The notes under the pieces: model-generated
The model's database searches: none
What the model saw: the letters and a program-made list of their open reading frames with translations, nothing else
Told to the model about the DNA's origin: nothing
Made by a program: the position numbers and the translations under genes
Assembly (NCBI RefSeq): GCF_003369915.1
Contig: NC_046673.1
Span: 9,036,001-9,100,000 of the forward strand
Origin: Drosophila miranda
Lineage: Eukaryota; Arthropoda; Insecta; Diptera; Drosophilidae
DNA length: 64,000 bases
Direction: 5' to 3'
Part shown: positions 47,728 through 59,983 of the stretch, piece after piece
How positions within the stretch are numbered: the first letter of the stretch is position 1
How the letters are laid out: each line of letters begins with the position of its first letter

Positions 47728-49069
47728 CTAGAGGGTGGACGAGCAACATTCGTCATTCGTCATTCTCAGGCCAAGTCAAGTCTTCCAAATTGCGCTTGTT
47801 CCAGGAGTCGCATACGGGACTCGAATTGGGACTCTGCTGCTACTGAGGAGAAATCGCTTACGTGCCTCGCGCTTTTGTTAAAGTGTTTCAATGCCAGTTC
47901 TGGCTGTCTTCATTTCTTTTTCTTGTTATCATTATGGTTTTTTTTTTTTATAAATTCGCATTAATCACCAAAGTTACGAGTAGTTACAAGTTAACCCACA
48001 TCTTATGTACATATATAGAAAGCACTTTTCACGACTAAGCCTTAAATTGAGTACGCGCATACAATCCTAAATGCATATACACACACATATACATACATAC
48101 GCATATACATATATCTAAATCGATCAGATAAATAATCATGTGTAACCACGGTCGCCACTTTTGGCAACTATTTACATTTACCTGCTGGTGCAATAGCAAT
48201 TAAAACTATGAAAATACGCTTCCAAATGATACAATTCTATGCTGTGGTTAAACCCTAGTAGAAATTTAAAAGACTACATTAATTATGCCAAGCGGACCCT
48301 CCTTCCTTGGCTACCTCTATTTGGTATCGCCGCCAACACCATAATTACTCAATCATACGAGTACTCGTACCAATCATGCACTGCGCTTTCCTTTTCCGGG
48401 TTGAGATCGTCAGTGTTCAGTCGTTGAGGAAATGCAGAGCCGCCCACGTCATGTAATGAACGAACCGAAAAAATATGATACATTGTTGTCATGCAACATG
48501 CAACAGGCATCGGGCAACAAGCAGTAAGCAGAAAGCAGAAAGCCACAAGCTCGCAGTGCCACCAGACAAATTGCCGTAAATTCCACAGCCCACGAGCATC
48601 GTTTTTTTTTCTTTCTATAATATGTATTTTGAAAGTAGTATGACAACATGGCGCCCCCTGTCCATCACAGAAACACGCGCCTGATGCACACACAAATTTT
48701 GACACGAATGCAGCCGAAAATCTTCTCTAGCCAGCGACTGGTCCCACATGGCACCGCCAGGAAGAGGAGGAGGAGTAGTAGGAGGATGGGGAGTTTGGCT
48801 GGTTCCATAAACGGGTTCGTTCGTGCTTTAAATTGCACTGTAAAATATTGATTATATTTTTAGCTAGTCGCAAGTGCGGTGATGCAATGAAGAGCATCCC
48901 AAAAAAATTTTCGGCAAGTGCTCGGTCAGCAAATGCATTCGAATCCAGGCTCGGCCCCAGGGAATGGTTTGGCGCGAATGAAACGGGCTTTTTAATTGCA
49001 CAAATGTAATGTTACAAATATGACAAAAATAATTGGACAATTGTTTGGGCGAACGAATAACGAGAGCTC
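47728..49069. other. Intergenic, Lamtor5 to TOM70-like gene
   Basis: AT-rich, with ACATAT repeats near 48080-48115 and a 14-bp palindrome TACGAGTACTCGTA at 48356-48369. No coding signal. It includes the 3' UTRs of both convergent genes. Confidence 0.6.
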
Positions 49070-50728
49070 CTAGTCGAGGAGCTGTTGGACCAATTCGTTC
49101 GTGACCTCGATATCGATGCCCAGTTTTTGGTTGATATTGATCTGAGCCTGGGAGGCATCGCGTAGGGCAAAGGCATGCGTTAGGTCATCATAGCTCTTGC
49201 AGCAAGCTATGGCCTGGTCGAACAGCTTAACAGCTTCCTTTAGGTGCGCCCGCTCCATCTCGATGGTGCCTAGAGTTTCGTACGCCTGCTGGCAGTGGGG
49301 GTTAGCCACGATTGCCTGGTTGAGCATCTCTGAAGCTATCTCCTTGTCCTCATGCCACTGCAGGACCATGCGCGCATGCTGCACAATCACGGACGAATTG
49401 GAGGGCTCCAATTCCAGAGCCTTTACGAAGTATTCCTGGGCTTTGACAAAGTCCTGAAGGGCGACCAGCATTTGGGCCATCAATTTGTAGCATTCGACGC
49501 AATCGGGAAACGCCATGATGACCTCCTCAAAGCTGCGCATCAGGCCCTCAAGGCGTTTATCGCTGAGGGCACCCGCGATGATGCTGGCACGGAAGTCGGC
49601 ATAGTACATGTTGATAACAGCCAAAGCGTGCCCTGGTGCCAGTTCCACCGTCTTCTTGAAATGCTTGAGCGCCTTAGCCGGATTCAGGGGCAGTAGAATG
49701 AGAGCACGCTGAAGGTACACATCAGGGTTTGCGGGATTGATCTTCTCCGCCGCATTAAAGTCGGCTACGGCAGCCGCCCTGTCATTCATGTAGTAATTGA
49801 CAGTGGCACGACGCATATAGGCATACGCACAGAGGGTGGCACCGGCGTTGGGGTTGTCGATGATGGCCCCAAAGTCGTGCTTGCTCTCCTTGAACGCGTT
49901 GGAAAGCAGATAGAACGTGCCGCGCATCAGCAGGGCCTCGAGCCGGTAGCCGGAGGACTCGGGGGACTCGATTTCCTCCGTGCAGGCTGGGATAATGTCG
50001 TCGAAGAGCCGGTCGCGCAACGCCCAGTATGCGCGCACGAAGGCGTTGGGCGTCTTCACCAAGGAGCGCGGCGGCACTTTCATAGTCTGCAGTGGATCGG
50101 CAATGAACAGGCGCATGTAGGAGTTGATGCAGATCAACGAAGGCACAATCGGTGCCCGGCTGGCCAGTTCCTCAACGGCGTCTGCACGTGCCGTCAGCTG
50201 GAGTATGCGATCGGCAAAATCAATGCTGCGATTGTTCTGGAACAGCTCCAGGATGCAGCAAGCCGTAATGTCGTCTAAGCTGTCCTTGAAGTTGTTTAGA
50301 GCCTCGTGAGCGCGGGCCCGACGCGCGTAGGCCTTGATGTATTCAGGACAGTACGCCAACGACTCGGTACAGTCCTCCAGAACCTTGTCCCACTTGTGCA
50401 GCTTCTCATATGCCTCCGCTCGCTTATACAGCAGCGCTGCCATGTCGTTGGTCATGTCCTTCGGGCACTTCTCGAGCGCCTTTTCGTAGCACATCAGAGC
50501 ATCCTTGTACATCTCGTTGCGACAGCAATTCTTGCCCGCCGCCCCGTAGATCATGGCCTGCTTGAACAGAGCTAGCTTCTGGGCCGGCGTAGTCTTCCCG
50601 GCGAGTATTTTTCTAGCTCCGATCGTCAACAGCCCGATCACGAATGGCGTGCTGCAGATAACGCCGATCTGCCACTTCTCCAACTTAATAGCCGCCAGGC
50701 GCTGGAGGCCCTGAAGTATCATCGCCAT
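49070..50728 (-). CDS. TOM70-like mitochondrial import receptor, intronless
   Basis: Outer-membrane receptor family that takes Hsp70/Hsp90-bound precursors, chiefly metabolite carriers, and passes them to the TOM40 pore. A single exon encodes 552 aa from ATG 50728; the open frame extends 12 codons further up, but only with a TTG. An N-terminal anchor, KWQIGVICSTPFVIGLLTIG, is followed by TPR repeats. Key blocks are MCYEKALEKCP, LLYKRAEAYEKLHKWDKVLE, ARRARAHEALNNFKDSLDD then ITACCILELFQNN (the family's most recognisable stretch), RGTFYLL, ALELEPSNSS and AYETLGTIEMERAHLKEAVK. It is shorter than human TOM70 (about 608 aa), and its first TPR reads GKNCCRNEMYKDAL where the family usually has GNxxFKxGKYxxAI. 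Being intronless and divergent, it could be a retro-derived paralogue; it could equally be the main orthologue. Confidence 0.88.
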   Translation of the reverse strand: MAMILQGLQRLAAIKLEKWQIGVICSTPFVIGLLTIGARKILAGKTTPAQKLALFKQAMIYGAAGKNCCRNEMYKDALMCYEKALEKCPKDMTNDMAALLYKRAEAYEKLHKWDKVLEDCTESLAYCPEYIKAYARRARAHEALNNFKDSLDDITACCILELFQNNRSIDFADRILQLTARADAVEELASRAPIVPSLICINSYMRLFIADPLQTMKVPPRSLVKTPNAFVRAYWALRDRLFDDIIPACTEEIESPESSGYRLEALLMRGTFYLLSNAFKESKHDFGAIIDNPNAGATLCAYAYMRRATVNYYMNDRAAAVADFNAAEKINPANPDVYLQRALILLPLNPAKALKHFKKTVELAPGHALAVINMYYADFRASIIAGALSDKRLEGLMRSFEEVIMAFPDCVECYKLMAQMLVALQDFVKAQEYFVKALELEPSNSSVIVQHARMVLQWHEDKEIASEMLNQAIVANPHCQQAYETLGTIEMERAHLKEAVKLFDQAIACCKSYDDLTHAFALRDASQAQININQKLGIDIEVTNELVQQLLD

Positions 50729-51139
50729 TTTCGGTTTATAGCGATGATTCGAAATTACCGTCAAAATACGTAGTTCGTTTCGAAATTTGTTTTTTTTTTT
50801 TCAACTATTTTCTTTTGGAATTTTTTTTTGAAAATTACTTGTTTCTAGTCAGTAGGAAGTCCTATGCAAGAATATAGAGTCGAGCCTACAGTCGTACAAA
50901 GGCTTTGGCTGAAGTTCCAAGTCAAGGATATATTGATCAATTTTTTTTCGAAATTCCCTGTGCCCTCAAATATTACACGACGCCACAGTTTGTTGAGTTT
51001 TTTCGCTTGGCTTGCTTTCTAGCGATTTCCAACTGTTCTGCTGTTTTGATCCCTAACGTTAAAATAGAGAAAAGGAGTTCTAATAAATATTTCATTATGA
51101 CTGTCTTGGCCCCGAAATAAGGGACTAATTAGAAAGAAA

Positions 51140-51385
51140 ATGTACTGTTCTATGGGTGTCTATGGAGCGGCTGATGATATGATATGGATATCCCACAGAT
51201 CACTTTTGGTGGGATGGATCTCCGACTTGATTCTTATCATCTGCTGGTGTACTGGTATGTTCTCCATAATCATGATTGTATTTCAATGTTTACTTGTTGC
51301 AAAGCCCACGGAAAACAGCCTTGAACTTTCACCAACCGTCATCAGGGGCACTGTCGATTCACAGACGACGACGTCCAACGTGTAG
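51140..51385 (+). CDS. Candidate small membrane protein, 81 aa (hypothetical)
   Basis: ATG-initiated frame encoding 81 residues. One strongly hydrophobic segment lies at about residues 24-53 (WISDLILIICWCTG and SIIMIVFQCLLVA), followed by a short polar tail ending TTTSNV. A single-spanning small membrane protein is plausible. I recognise no family, see no obvious promoter and find no nearby AATAAA. A chance open frame cannot be excluded. Confidence 0.25.
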   Translation: MYCSMGVYGAADDMIWISHRSLLVGWISDLILIICWCTGMFSIIMIVFQCLLVAKPTENSLELSPTVIRGTVDSQTTTSNV

Positions 51386-51735
51386 GATGAGGCAGAGCAG
51401 ATCTGATCAGAGTCTGTGGCTCCGAGGAGGCCACTGTCTTCTGTGTCAGTATCTGTACTGCGTACCCCTGCCTCTGCCACTGCCACTGCCACTGCCACTG
51501 CCACTGCGTCTGCTCAGTGTGGGTGTCGTGCCGTCGAAAAGCTGCGGCCATGCAAGGTAAATACTCGTACACAGGCCTGAAACAACAGAATGAAAAACGA
51601 ACAAAACTCAAATGAAATTGGCCGCCAAGGTGCGTTTGTTTAGCCACATGCACGAGCATACCAGCAGCACTCGCATGACGCGCCAAAGGCCTTCAACTTG
51701 AATTAACCGTTCAGCTAATCGATCGGCTAGGGCAC

Positions 51736-51785
51736 TGCTCTGCTCTGCTCTGCTCTGCTCTGCTCTGCTCTGCTCTGCTCTGCTC
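51736..51785 (+). repeat. (TGCTC)10 pentanucleotide microsatellite
   Basis: Ten perfect tandem copies of TGCTC. A four-copy version of the same unit lies at 12870-12889. Confidence 0.95.
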
Positions 51786-54700
51786 CCTCTCCGCTGCACT
51801 CTGGTTCTCTCTGAAGATACGAGACTGGGGTCAGAGCTTTTGATACCCTGCGGTGGAAAATCTTATGCTCTCGGATATGCATAGCAACAAGAGTATCAGA
51901 AGCATCATGCATCACTCTCACAGAGAGAGCGAACGTATCTGGATCAAATGGCCTTTCCCTTTCTTTCCTCAATCACATTCCGAGTACATGGCGAAAGTGA
52001 GAGACAGAGATAGAGAGAGAGAGAGGGAGAGACAGCAATGATTCATGTTGCTCGAAACGCATCCGAAAAGAAATTCCAAATTCCAAAGTGAAATTTTCTC
52101 TTACAAAATGCGATCCAATCGGTGAGCGGAAAATAAAGGAAAATAATCTGATAATCGTTAATCGTTAATGGGAAATTGATTAATGAAACTGATTGATAAA
52201 AAATAATAGTATCTTCAAGTATCTTGTACTTCAGTGCGTGCAAATGTGAGCTTACTTCTGGTTACCCTGAAATCTCAAATATAAGATTCTACAGAGACAG
52301 TCCCTGCTTCAGTAATTGCTGCCTTCGATTGAATGAATGGACATGCAAAAGGCATTTGCATTTGAATTTGCATTTTCACTGCCAATCGCATTCTCAATTG
52401 CCATTCCACTGAGACGGTGAAACAATTGCAGTCCGGGGGCCAATTCAGCTTGCCACCAAATGCGTCTGGCAACGGAAATGGAAAGCAATTTGCAGCTTCT
52501 CCACACATTCCCAAATATGGGCGGGTATACTCGTACGAGTATCATCTTACATATGGCTCCGTTTTGGGGTAATTATGTCATGGGGTGCCCGCGCTCCCCA
52601 ACAAAATTCTTTGGCCAAGTTTCGTGCCAGCAGCGCCATCACGTCATCGCCTTATGCTCTGATGTGTCCAAATAAAATGACGACATTTTTTAACTGTTTC
52701 GTTGTATCTGTATCGGACTCCGTTTCTGGCTATGGCTATGGCTCTATTCTGAATCCATGCAATTCCATCGGTCATCGGTGATCGACGCGGTGATCGTGAC
52801 GTAGTTATCGGCAAATGCAACGTTGCGCTGGGGAGTCATGTGTCGGCTTAGAGCCTTTCTGAAACAAAAAAAATACATATGTGCTTTCGATTGGACAATA
52901 GGATATTTATTTATAGGAAATGCGAATCCAATCAGACCCATATATGAGAATGGTCAGATAGTTATGGGGTTCCCTAGAATATTCCCTATGTCTTCTACGT
53001 TCTATAACTCTGTGATAGACCCCCAGGACGGGAACGGGGACTGGGAGAGGGCTCAGCAGGTGACGCCGAATAAATGAAAATGTTTGCATAAGTATAAATA
53101 TATATTTGTGACGCCACGCCGACTTCTTACGAGAAATGCTGACGCGAGTGAATCATCATCGGTGACTTGGATTCGGTTTCGGTTGTTTTGCCTTTTTTGG
53201 TTAATTTTAAAACGGATTGCGACTATTACACCAGTTGAATCTGCATAAATATATCGATGAATCATTTGACCACATGGTTCATTGGTTCATTGGCAAATGT
53301 GGGGACTACACAGGTGTCTCATGGCATACATACTCATATTTGTGGGCTCTCCCAAGGCTGGGGTGTAGGATGAAGCCAAGATCTACATCAGAAGATGTGT
53401 CGTGTCGCGCGTTATGCGGCAGCACCTCTCGGTCTCTCTCGGCTTGAATGTCTTCTGCTGTAATCAGTGAATATTTCGAAATTCAATCAACTTTTGCATG
53501 CCATTATTGAGGGGAGACCGATTGTCTGGCCAACGGTGTTTGGCCAATTGATTCTCCCAACAGATTCGTGCTCTGTGTGTGTTTGTGTGTGTGTGATTGC
53601 ATAATAGTACCTAGTAATACCTGTGGCTGCTGACAGAATGCTTTGTTATAGATTTGGTTCGTTTTTCGTGCGCTGCACACACCAGCATCAGCACCAGCAG
53701 AAGCAGATTCTACACTATACGTATACCTATGCACATATTTAGATACATAGGTATGTGTGTATGTATATAGTAGCGCTAACACATCCCAATGTTTTTCTAT
53801 ATACCAGACAATTAAAACAATTGATGCGATTTCTCGCACAAATGTGCCAAACACGAACATTCAATTTATATTTAGTCGATCGCCTTCATCCGTCAAATGA
53901 TAGTCGGATCGTATCGGATCGGTTCGGATTGGATCAACCGCAAAAGCATTCCTTCGCCCCTACCCCCTGGCCCCTACCCGCTCTCCGCCTCCGAAATCGA
54001 TTAAAAATCGAGCACAATGCTGTAATTCACACAGCTTTGATCGAACTTTGTGGCAAGAGGAGGAAAGCCGTGGGTGTGCTGCGTGCTGCGTGCTCCGTGC
54101 TGCGCTCTGCTTAAAGTATGTCAACCCATTTCGGATTTCGTCATCAGCATCGGCATCGGCATCGGCATCGGCACCGGTATGGGATCAGCACCATTAACAT
54201 GCCGCCACCTCTTGAATCACTTTCTACTTTCACTGCTTCTTCGCCTTTACCTCGAACACACCACACACACACACACACACACGAGTGGGGCTTGTTGCCT
54301 GGTGATGATGGCTCGCTTTGCACTCATTCGAGGGCTAAAGACGGCAAAATTGACGTCAGACGCACGGCGATAACCTTTGCCAGCCATGCCGCCGTTTGCA
54401 ATCTGGGCAATCAGATGCTCTCCTCCGTACACCGTACACGGAACAGCTGTTGGGCCGCACAGCACCACGATACCACGATGTAAGCCCCGATAGTTTCTGC
54501 GACGCAGATGCCTGGCTCTGAGTCTCTGACTGTGCCTGGGTCTGGTTTTAGCACTTTCTGCTTACTTAGTTGGGTAAACAATACGACTATACGAGACGAG
54601 TAGTGGTGCACAAACATGCCCTCGGCTGATCATACACCAGCCCTCCAACGCAGCACTGCTTCCGCAAACTGGCTGAAAGTCCCAAATGCAGAAGCCTCGA

Positions 54701-56323
54701 GACCCCCCACCCCCCTCCCTCGTTTGCATCTGCAATGCATTGACCTCCGACTGCAGGGCCAAGAGACAGACATATGGTTGCGGTTTGATCTTGATCGTTT
54801 GGCTAAGGTGACAATCGGTAAACTGTAAACTGTAAACAGTACATACATATGTATGTACTCTATAGTAAAACCCACCTGCTGCTGCCCGTCGAAGGTAAAT
54901 ACATACATACCCATACATTCGGCTAAATTAAGATTGTAGGAAGAAAAGTGGGAGCCAAGTAAGTAGTCATCGTCTAGGCATAGTATATAGGATACACCCT
55001 TCACATGATGAGTAATAAGTGATTCATCCGTACGTTAAACTTCCTCCAGCAAAGATCTCGTATTAGATCTGTGTTCCATTCCTGAAATCTCTGAAAATGA
55101 ACGCCCAACCCACGCCCGTTTAATAAGAACGATAATTGCTTTTAAAGTGGTATTTAGTTGTAAACAAATCAATGTTTCTTTTATTGTGGTTCAATCGTTA
55201 AATCGCTCAATTTATTCCTTTGCTTTTTCGTGCAGAGTGCAGTCGCATTTGTATCTTTTCCGTTTCGGTTTCCACTGCCCTTTCCATTTCAAACAAAAAT
55301 TGTGGCATTCTGTGCGTGTGGCGTGTGGCGTGTGGCGTGTGGCGTGTGTGTGTGCGTGCTCTTGCCACTACTCTAAGTAGGAACATCAATTGTCGAATCG
55401 AATGAGGAATAAAGAACTCCATTCCTCGAGTTCCACTCCGCTCCACCCCACACCCCACGCCCTAGGGGGGGCATCGGCGAAGAGGAGCAATCGCTCAATG
55501 TCATAGATATATTTGTATTTCTTTTTGGATTTGGATTTGGTCAGAAAACCAAATTTAATTACTTGCTGGGACTCTTAAGCCTAAAATGGAGAAGTTCGAA
55601 GTTCACTCGAAGAATCTTCAATGAACATTTGTGTGTGTGTGTGTGTGTGTGTGTGCGCGATATCTTTAAATAAATATTTATATGTAATCCTTGACAAACA
55701 GAAAGAACAAAGGGGGACAAAAAATATAGACTAAAGAGCTACGTTTAGTGGGTGGAGGGGGGCGGGCGGGCAGGGGCAGAACCTAACCTACATTTATGCA
55801 TAGTGTATAAAGTAGTTAAATTTTGAAAGTTTTCAACTTTCCTTCCGTCGCGTTTTTTTGACATATGAGATGCTTCCTTCATTCGTACTTTTGGTCGAAT
55901 AAAAAATAAAATAAAATATAACAAAAAAATTATAAAAATAATAATGGTAAAGAAAACGAAACTAAAAGTAAATCGTGATAAATGGAGTGATTTTTTGTCG
56001 AAAGTTTTGGTCAAAAAAATATGAAAGGCATTTCGATTACCCTTCCTCTCTAGAAATCTACGTATATATCTTTTTTGTATTTTCTTTTCATTTTTTTTGT
56101 GGATTTTTTTGTTGTTTTTTTTGTTTTTGTTTTTGTTTTGTTTTGTTTGTCGTGTAAATATGTGAGAAAGTGAAAAAAAACATCACAGCTAAAACTTCAG
56201 TACATTTTCTTGTGGTTCGAAAAAAAAAAGAATTAAATAATAGAAAAAAACAATATGCGTATATACATATGTGTCGATTAAAGTTCTATCCTTCTCTTTA
56301 TAGCATAAATATAGTGTTTTGCC

Positions 56324-56329
56324 TTTATT
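56324..56329 (-). terminator. prg: Candidate poly(A) signal for the prage-like gene
   Basis: AATAAA on the minus strand about 300 bp downstream of the stop at 56630. It is the first canonical hexamer I find after that stop. Confidence 0.45.
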
Positions 56330-56629
56330 GAATGCAACAACGTTTTGTGTCGATCATTTGTTTAAATTTGATTTGTGAAACATTTCGTCGGCAATGCGGC
56401 AGCTGCCGTTCGATGCCGTGTTTCGAAAACACTTCTGAGATTTGAATACAATACATCTAAGCGGTGGCCCCCGTCCCCCGTGGAGCCACCGCAGGGCCTA
56501 AGCCCCAGCCCTGAAACCCATCCCAATATTATAATAACTATACGTAACTAAAACAACCCGCCCAACAATATGCATGTGCACTCGACCCCATTGTGCGCAT
56601 GTTCGCTCCTCGTTCCTCGAACCTCGCAC

Positions 56630-58599
56630 CTATCCCTGCCAGCGCCATGTGGGGTCCAGCTCGCGACGCACACGCCATAGCATGAGGTCCATGCAGGCGC
56701 GCGAATCCTCGAAGCTGCTGTGTCCCGTCGTCCCCTCTCCGCACTGGATCTCGCGGTGCAGATGGAACTTGGTGAGGAGGCGCAGGGCCCGGCGGAAGGG
56801 AAACCCGCTGCCGTGGGGAAACGTGATCGAGGTGTCGATCAGTGTGTGGTGGACGATGCGCAAGGCGCGCAGATCGTTGTCCAGGGCATGGCCGATCAGA
56901 ATGGTGTCGTCGTTGATCAGCTGCAGCAGGTCGCGCTGCACCTCGGCGAGGGTCTTGACACTGTCCGAGCGGAGATCCTGCTCCGTGATGCCGGAGTAGC
57001 GTGTGTTGTAGTCAATGATGTCGGAGTCGGGGCGCACAAAGTGCTCGTACACCAGCTGCCCGTTGAGGGCCACCAGCGATACTTTGGTCACATCGAGGCC
57101 ACGGCCCGTGTAGCTCATCTCGCAGTCGAGGGCATACACGGAGGGTGTGTGCCCCAAGTTGTAGCGCCCCGGGGCTGGTTGGGTGCGCACGTAGTCGTAG
57201 TAGGGTCCGTTGACGCCCACCGCAGAGCCAGTCCACACGTGGAGCTCGCCCTGGACGCAGCCCTCGGCTGCCTCGTCGGTGGCATTGCAGCAGGTCCAGC
57301 GACCAATGTAGGTACCGTCGTAGAAGCGATTGTACTTGCCCTCGTGGTAGACGCACTCCTCGCGCGTCAGATACTCGCCGGTCATCTCATCGACCAGGAA
57401 GTGGCGCTTGCAGCGGGCGCATGGCTTCGCCAGGCTGCGCTCCACATGGGCGTGGACACTGTTGGCGTACTGATAGTACTGCATCTCCGGCCTGCTAGCT
57501 CCCGCCGACGACTCGGAGGACTCGCTGCCGCTCCACTCGCCGGACTCGGAGTCCAGGGAGCTCGGCGAACAGTTGCCGGAGTCTGTCGAAAATGTGAAGG
57601 TTCGGTTGGCTCCAGTCCCTATGCCCATCTGTAGGGCGGCAGCTGCTCGTTGGGACTCCTCCGTCGGCAGGCCGTCATCGTAGTTGATAACGGGTGGCGG
57701 CCCCTGTTCGCGGTACAGCATTTCCCGCTCCAGAGTCAGGGACATCACGCGAGCGGCGGCCATATTCATGTTCGGCATGCACTTGAAGATCTCGACGGCG
57801 CCCTCGTGCACCACACTGTCCACGGGGAAGCCGTACACCCGCAGCAGGTGGCGGTCAACCAAATGGGGGCGCAGGCGCTTGATCACCTCCTCGTCGTCCA
57901 TTTTCAATTGCTCGCGCTGGCGCAGCGGCGGCACCAGGAAGTTCACGTTCACCTTGCCCTGCTGCAGGATATTCTTGCAGTGGCGCCACTGATCGCCGCC
58001 ACTGCCACGCTGCTTGCGGCTGCCATTGGCGTACGGGGAGCTGTTCGGCGAGCTGCCAGCAGAGGAACTGAGGGCCGACGATGAGGACGAGAAGCTGCTG
58101 CTGCCACAGGAGTTGGCCAGGTTCTTGGCCACATTGCGATTGTTGTTGCCGTTCGCTTTGTTCATGTTGCTGTGGCAGGTGTTCCTGCCACCACCACCGT
58201 TGCCGTTGCTGTTGTTGCACCACTTGCTGTTGCCCTGCTGCTGCTTCTTGTTGTTGTTGCTGCCACGCTTCTGCTGCTGCAACTGTTGCGACTGCTGCTG
58301 GGGCTGCTGCTGCTGCTGGCGCCACTTTCCACCGGACTGCTGCTTGCCTTTGTTGAATCCTGCTGCACCTGCAGCGGCTGCTGCCTTGCCGTGGCCATTC
58401 TGGGTCTGCTGCTGGTCCTGCTGCTGCTTCTGTTGGCGTTTCGAGTGCGACTTGTTGCTATTGCTGCCACCGTTTGGGGCATTGCTGTGGCCGCCCTTGG
58501 GCTTGTGGATCTGCTCGCGGCTGGAACAGATGTCCTCGCTAGCTGTCTCGCTGCTGGTGCTGTTGCGGTGGGCCGGATTGTGCTGGCCCAGGAATTTGT
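56630..58599 (-). CDS. prg: REXO1-type 3'-5' RNA exonuclease, terminal coding exon (prage-like)
   Basis: Last exon of a DEDDh exonuclease of the REXO1/Rex1 family; prage, the fly member I recall, is linked to clearance of maternal transcripts. The frame is open from the acceptor GTTGCAG above 58599 to the stop at 56630 (two bases plus 655 codons), so upstream exons must exist to the right; I could not identify them. The exon starts with a Gln/Asn/Ser-rich, disordered 180 residues. A conserved block (EEVIKRLRPHLVDRHLLRVY then GFPVDSVVHEGAVEIF) and a Ser-rich acidic linker follow. Next is a CxxC zinc-binding region (CARCKRHFLVDEMTGEYLTR). The exonuclease domain carries ALDCEM (Exo I), ILIGHALDNDLRAL (Exo II) and GHSSFEDSRACMDLM (Exo III), so all catalytic acids and the histidine appear present. 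The symbol rests on memory of the fly family; the exonuclease call itself is firm. Confidence 0.88.
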
Positions 58600-59935
58600 C
58601 TGCAACGAAAGCGATGCAAGGTCAAAATTAATTTCAAATTTGAATAAATATAAGAAAAGAGGGAAGGGGGAGAGTACTGCAAGGCACCAGCAAACACCCA
58701 CACACACACACAGACATGCATGAACACTTCCTCACGCACAGCCCGAAGCCCGAGCACGATCTCGATCACGAACCCAAACACGAGCTTCTATCGCATCGCA
58801 TTGGTGCGTGGTGCCTTGAGCGGGTGGCGGGTGGCGGGGGGGTATGCGAGAGGCTTATCTACATCTACCCTCGCCACGTGCTTTTTTTGTTTCTCTCCCC
58901 TCCCCCTACCACTCTCTCACACACTCCGTCTCTATCTCTATCTCTTTCTCTTTTCGTTTTCATTTCGTTTCCCTTTTTGTTATTATTTTTGTTTTTGTTT
59001 TTGTTTCTGGTATTTGTTTTAGGTTTTCGCGTGTGTGGATTTTTGATTTAGGAAAGGGGAAGGGGATGGGAAGGGAAGGGGAAGGCGCAGGGGAAGGGGT
59101 TACGGTTACGGTTACGCACGACTGGAAATTGAGGCATGTGCGGCGGTTCTTGTTTCGGGTTTTTCAGCTTTCGGAAGAGTGCGGTGCTGTGTGCGTGTGT
59201 GCGTTTGTGTAGCTGGGAATGACAATTATAAACATTTTCTGATATTATGATCCTCCCCTTCCCCTTCCCCACTCTCCTTCGCCTATTAAGAGTTCTTTCT
59301 ACGTTCTACGTTCTACGACGTGTATGCGAGACGCTGTGTCGTCGGCTTCCGCGTTTAGCTCATCATCATTCCATCATTTCCATTAAGCCAAATAAAAGCT
59401 GCTGGTCGGCTGTCGCTTGGTCGTCTGTTGGGTAGCCTAGGGGTGATGAGGGGGGGTGGATGGGGTGTGATGGTGTGGGGTCAGGTGGTTTTATTGGGCA
59501 GGCCTGGGGCTGGTGCTATTGTGGGGTGGAGTGCTGTTGCCAAGCCACGGAAACACATTTTTTTTTTTGGGGGGCTGGGCACACGCTTAGAACCTGGCTG
59601 GGAAGCTGGCTTGACCTGTTGTCAGAGAGATAAGTGGGTGATGGTGCTGGTGCTGGTGCTGTTGTTGTGGGGAGGTGGGGAGGTGGGGTTCGACTACGAA
59701 AGGGGTTGGGGCTGAGATGAATGATGCTAAGGGATAAGTGGGGTCTTTACGAGAAAATACCCTACAAATAAATGATTTTAAATCAAATAAATCGAATTTT
59801 ATGTATATCGATATTTATCGATTTGTTTAGATACACCTGCATAAGCCAAATGCTCAATAATGATCATATTGTACCTCTCGAATCCGATTATTGGAAATTT
59901 CCCATTCACGGGTAACGACTTTCGATTGCGCAGAT

Positions 59936-59983
59936 CTGTCAAATACAGCAATCTGTCATCAGGTGTCGTCTGTCAAGCTGTCA
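59936..59983 (+). promoter_or_regulatory. Cluster of four CTGTCA (TGACAG) sites
   Basis: Exact CTGTCA at 59936, 59953, 59970 and 59978, all on the same strand. TGACAG is the core bound by TALE homeodomain factors of the Hth/Meis and TGIF (achi/vis) classes. Clustering suggests a regulatory element, but function is inferred only. Confidence 0.35.

Larger units (their letters stand above)
50729..56629. other. Large intergenic region, TOM70-like to prage-like gene
   Basis: No recognised gene in 5.9 kb apart from a candidate small ORF at 51140-51385. It contains (TGCTC)10 at 51736-51785, GAGA runs near 52005-52035, (CA)n near 54265-54285, (GT)n near 55630-55655 and, at the right, the 3' UTR of the minus-strand exonuclease gene. 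Confidence 0.6.

Noticed and set aside
50905..51120. 71-codon frame just before the candidate small membrane ORF
   Set aside because: Starts with TTG; no motif; likely chance.
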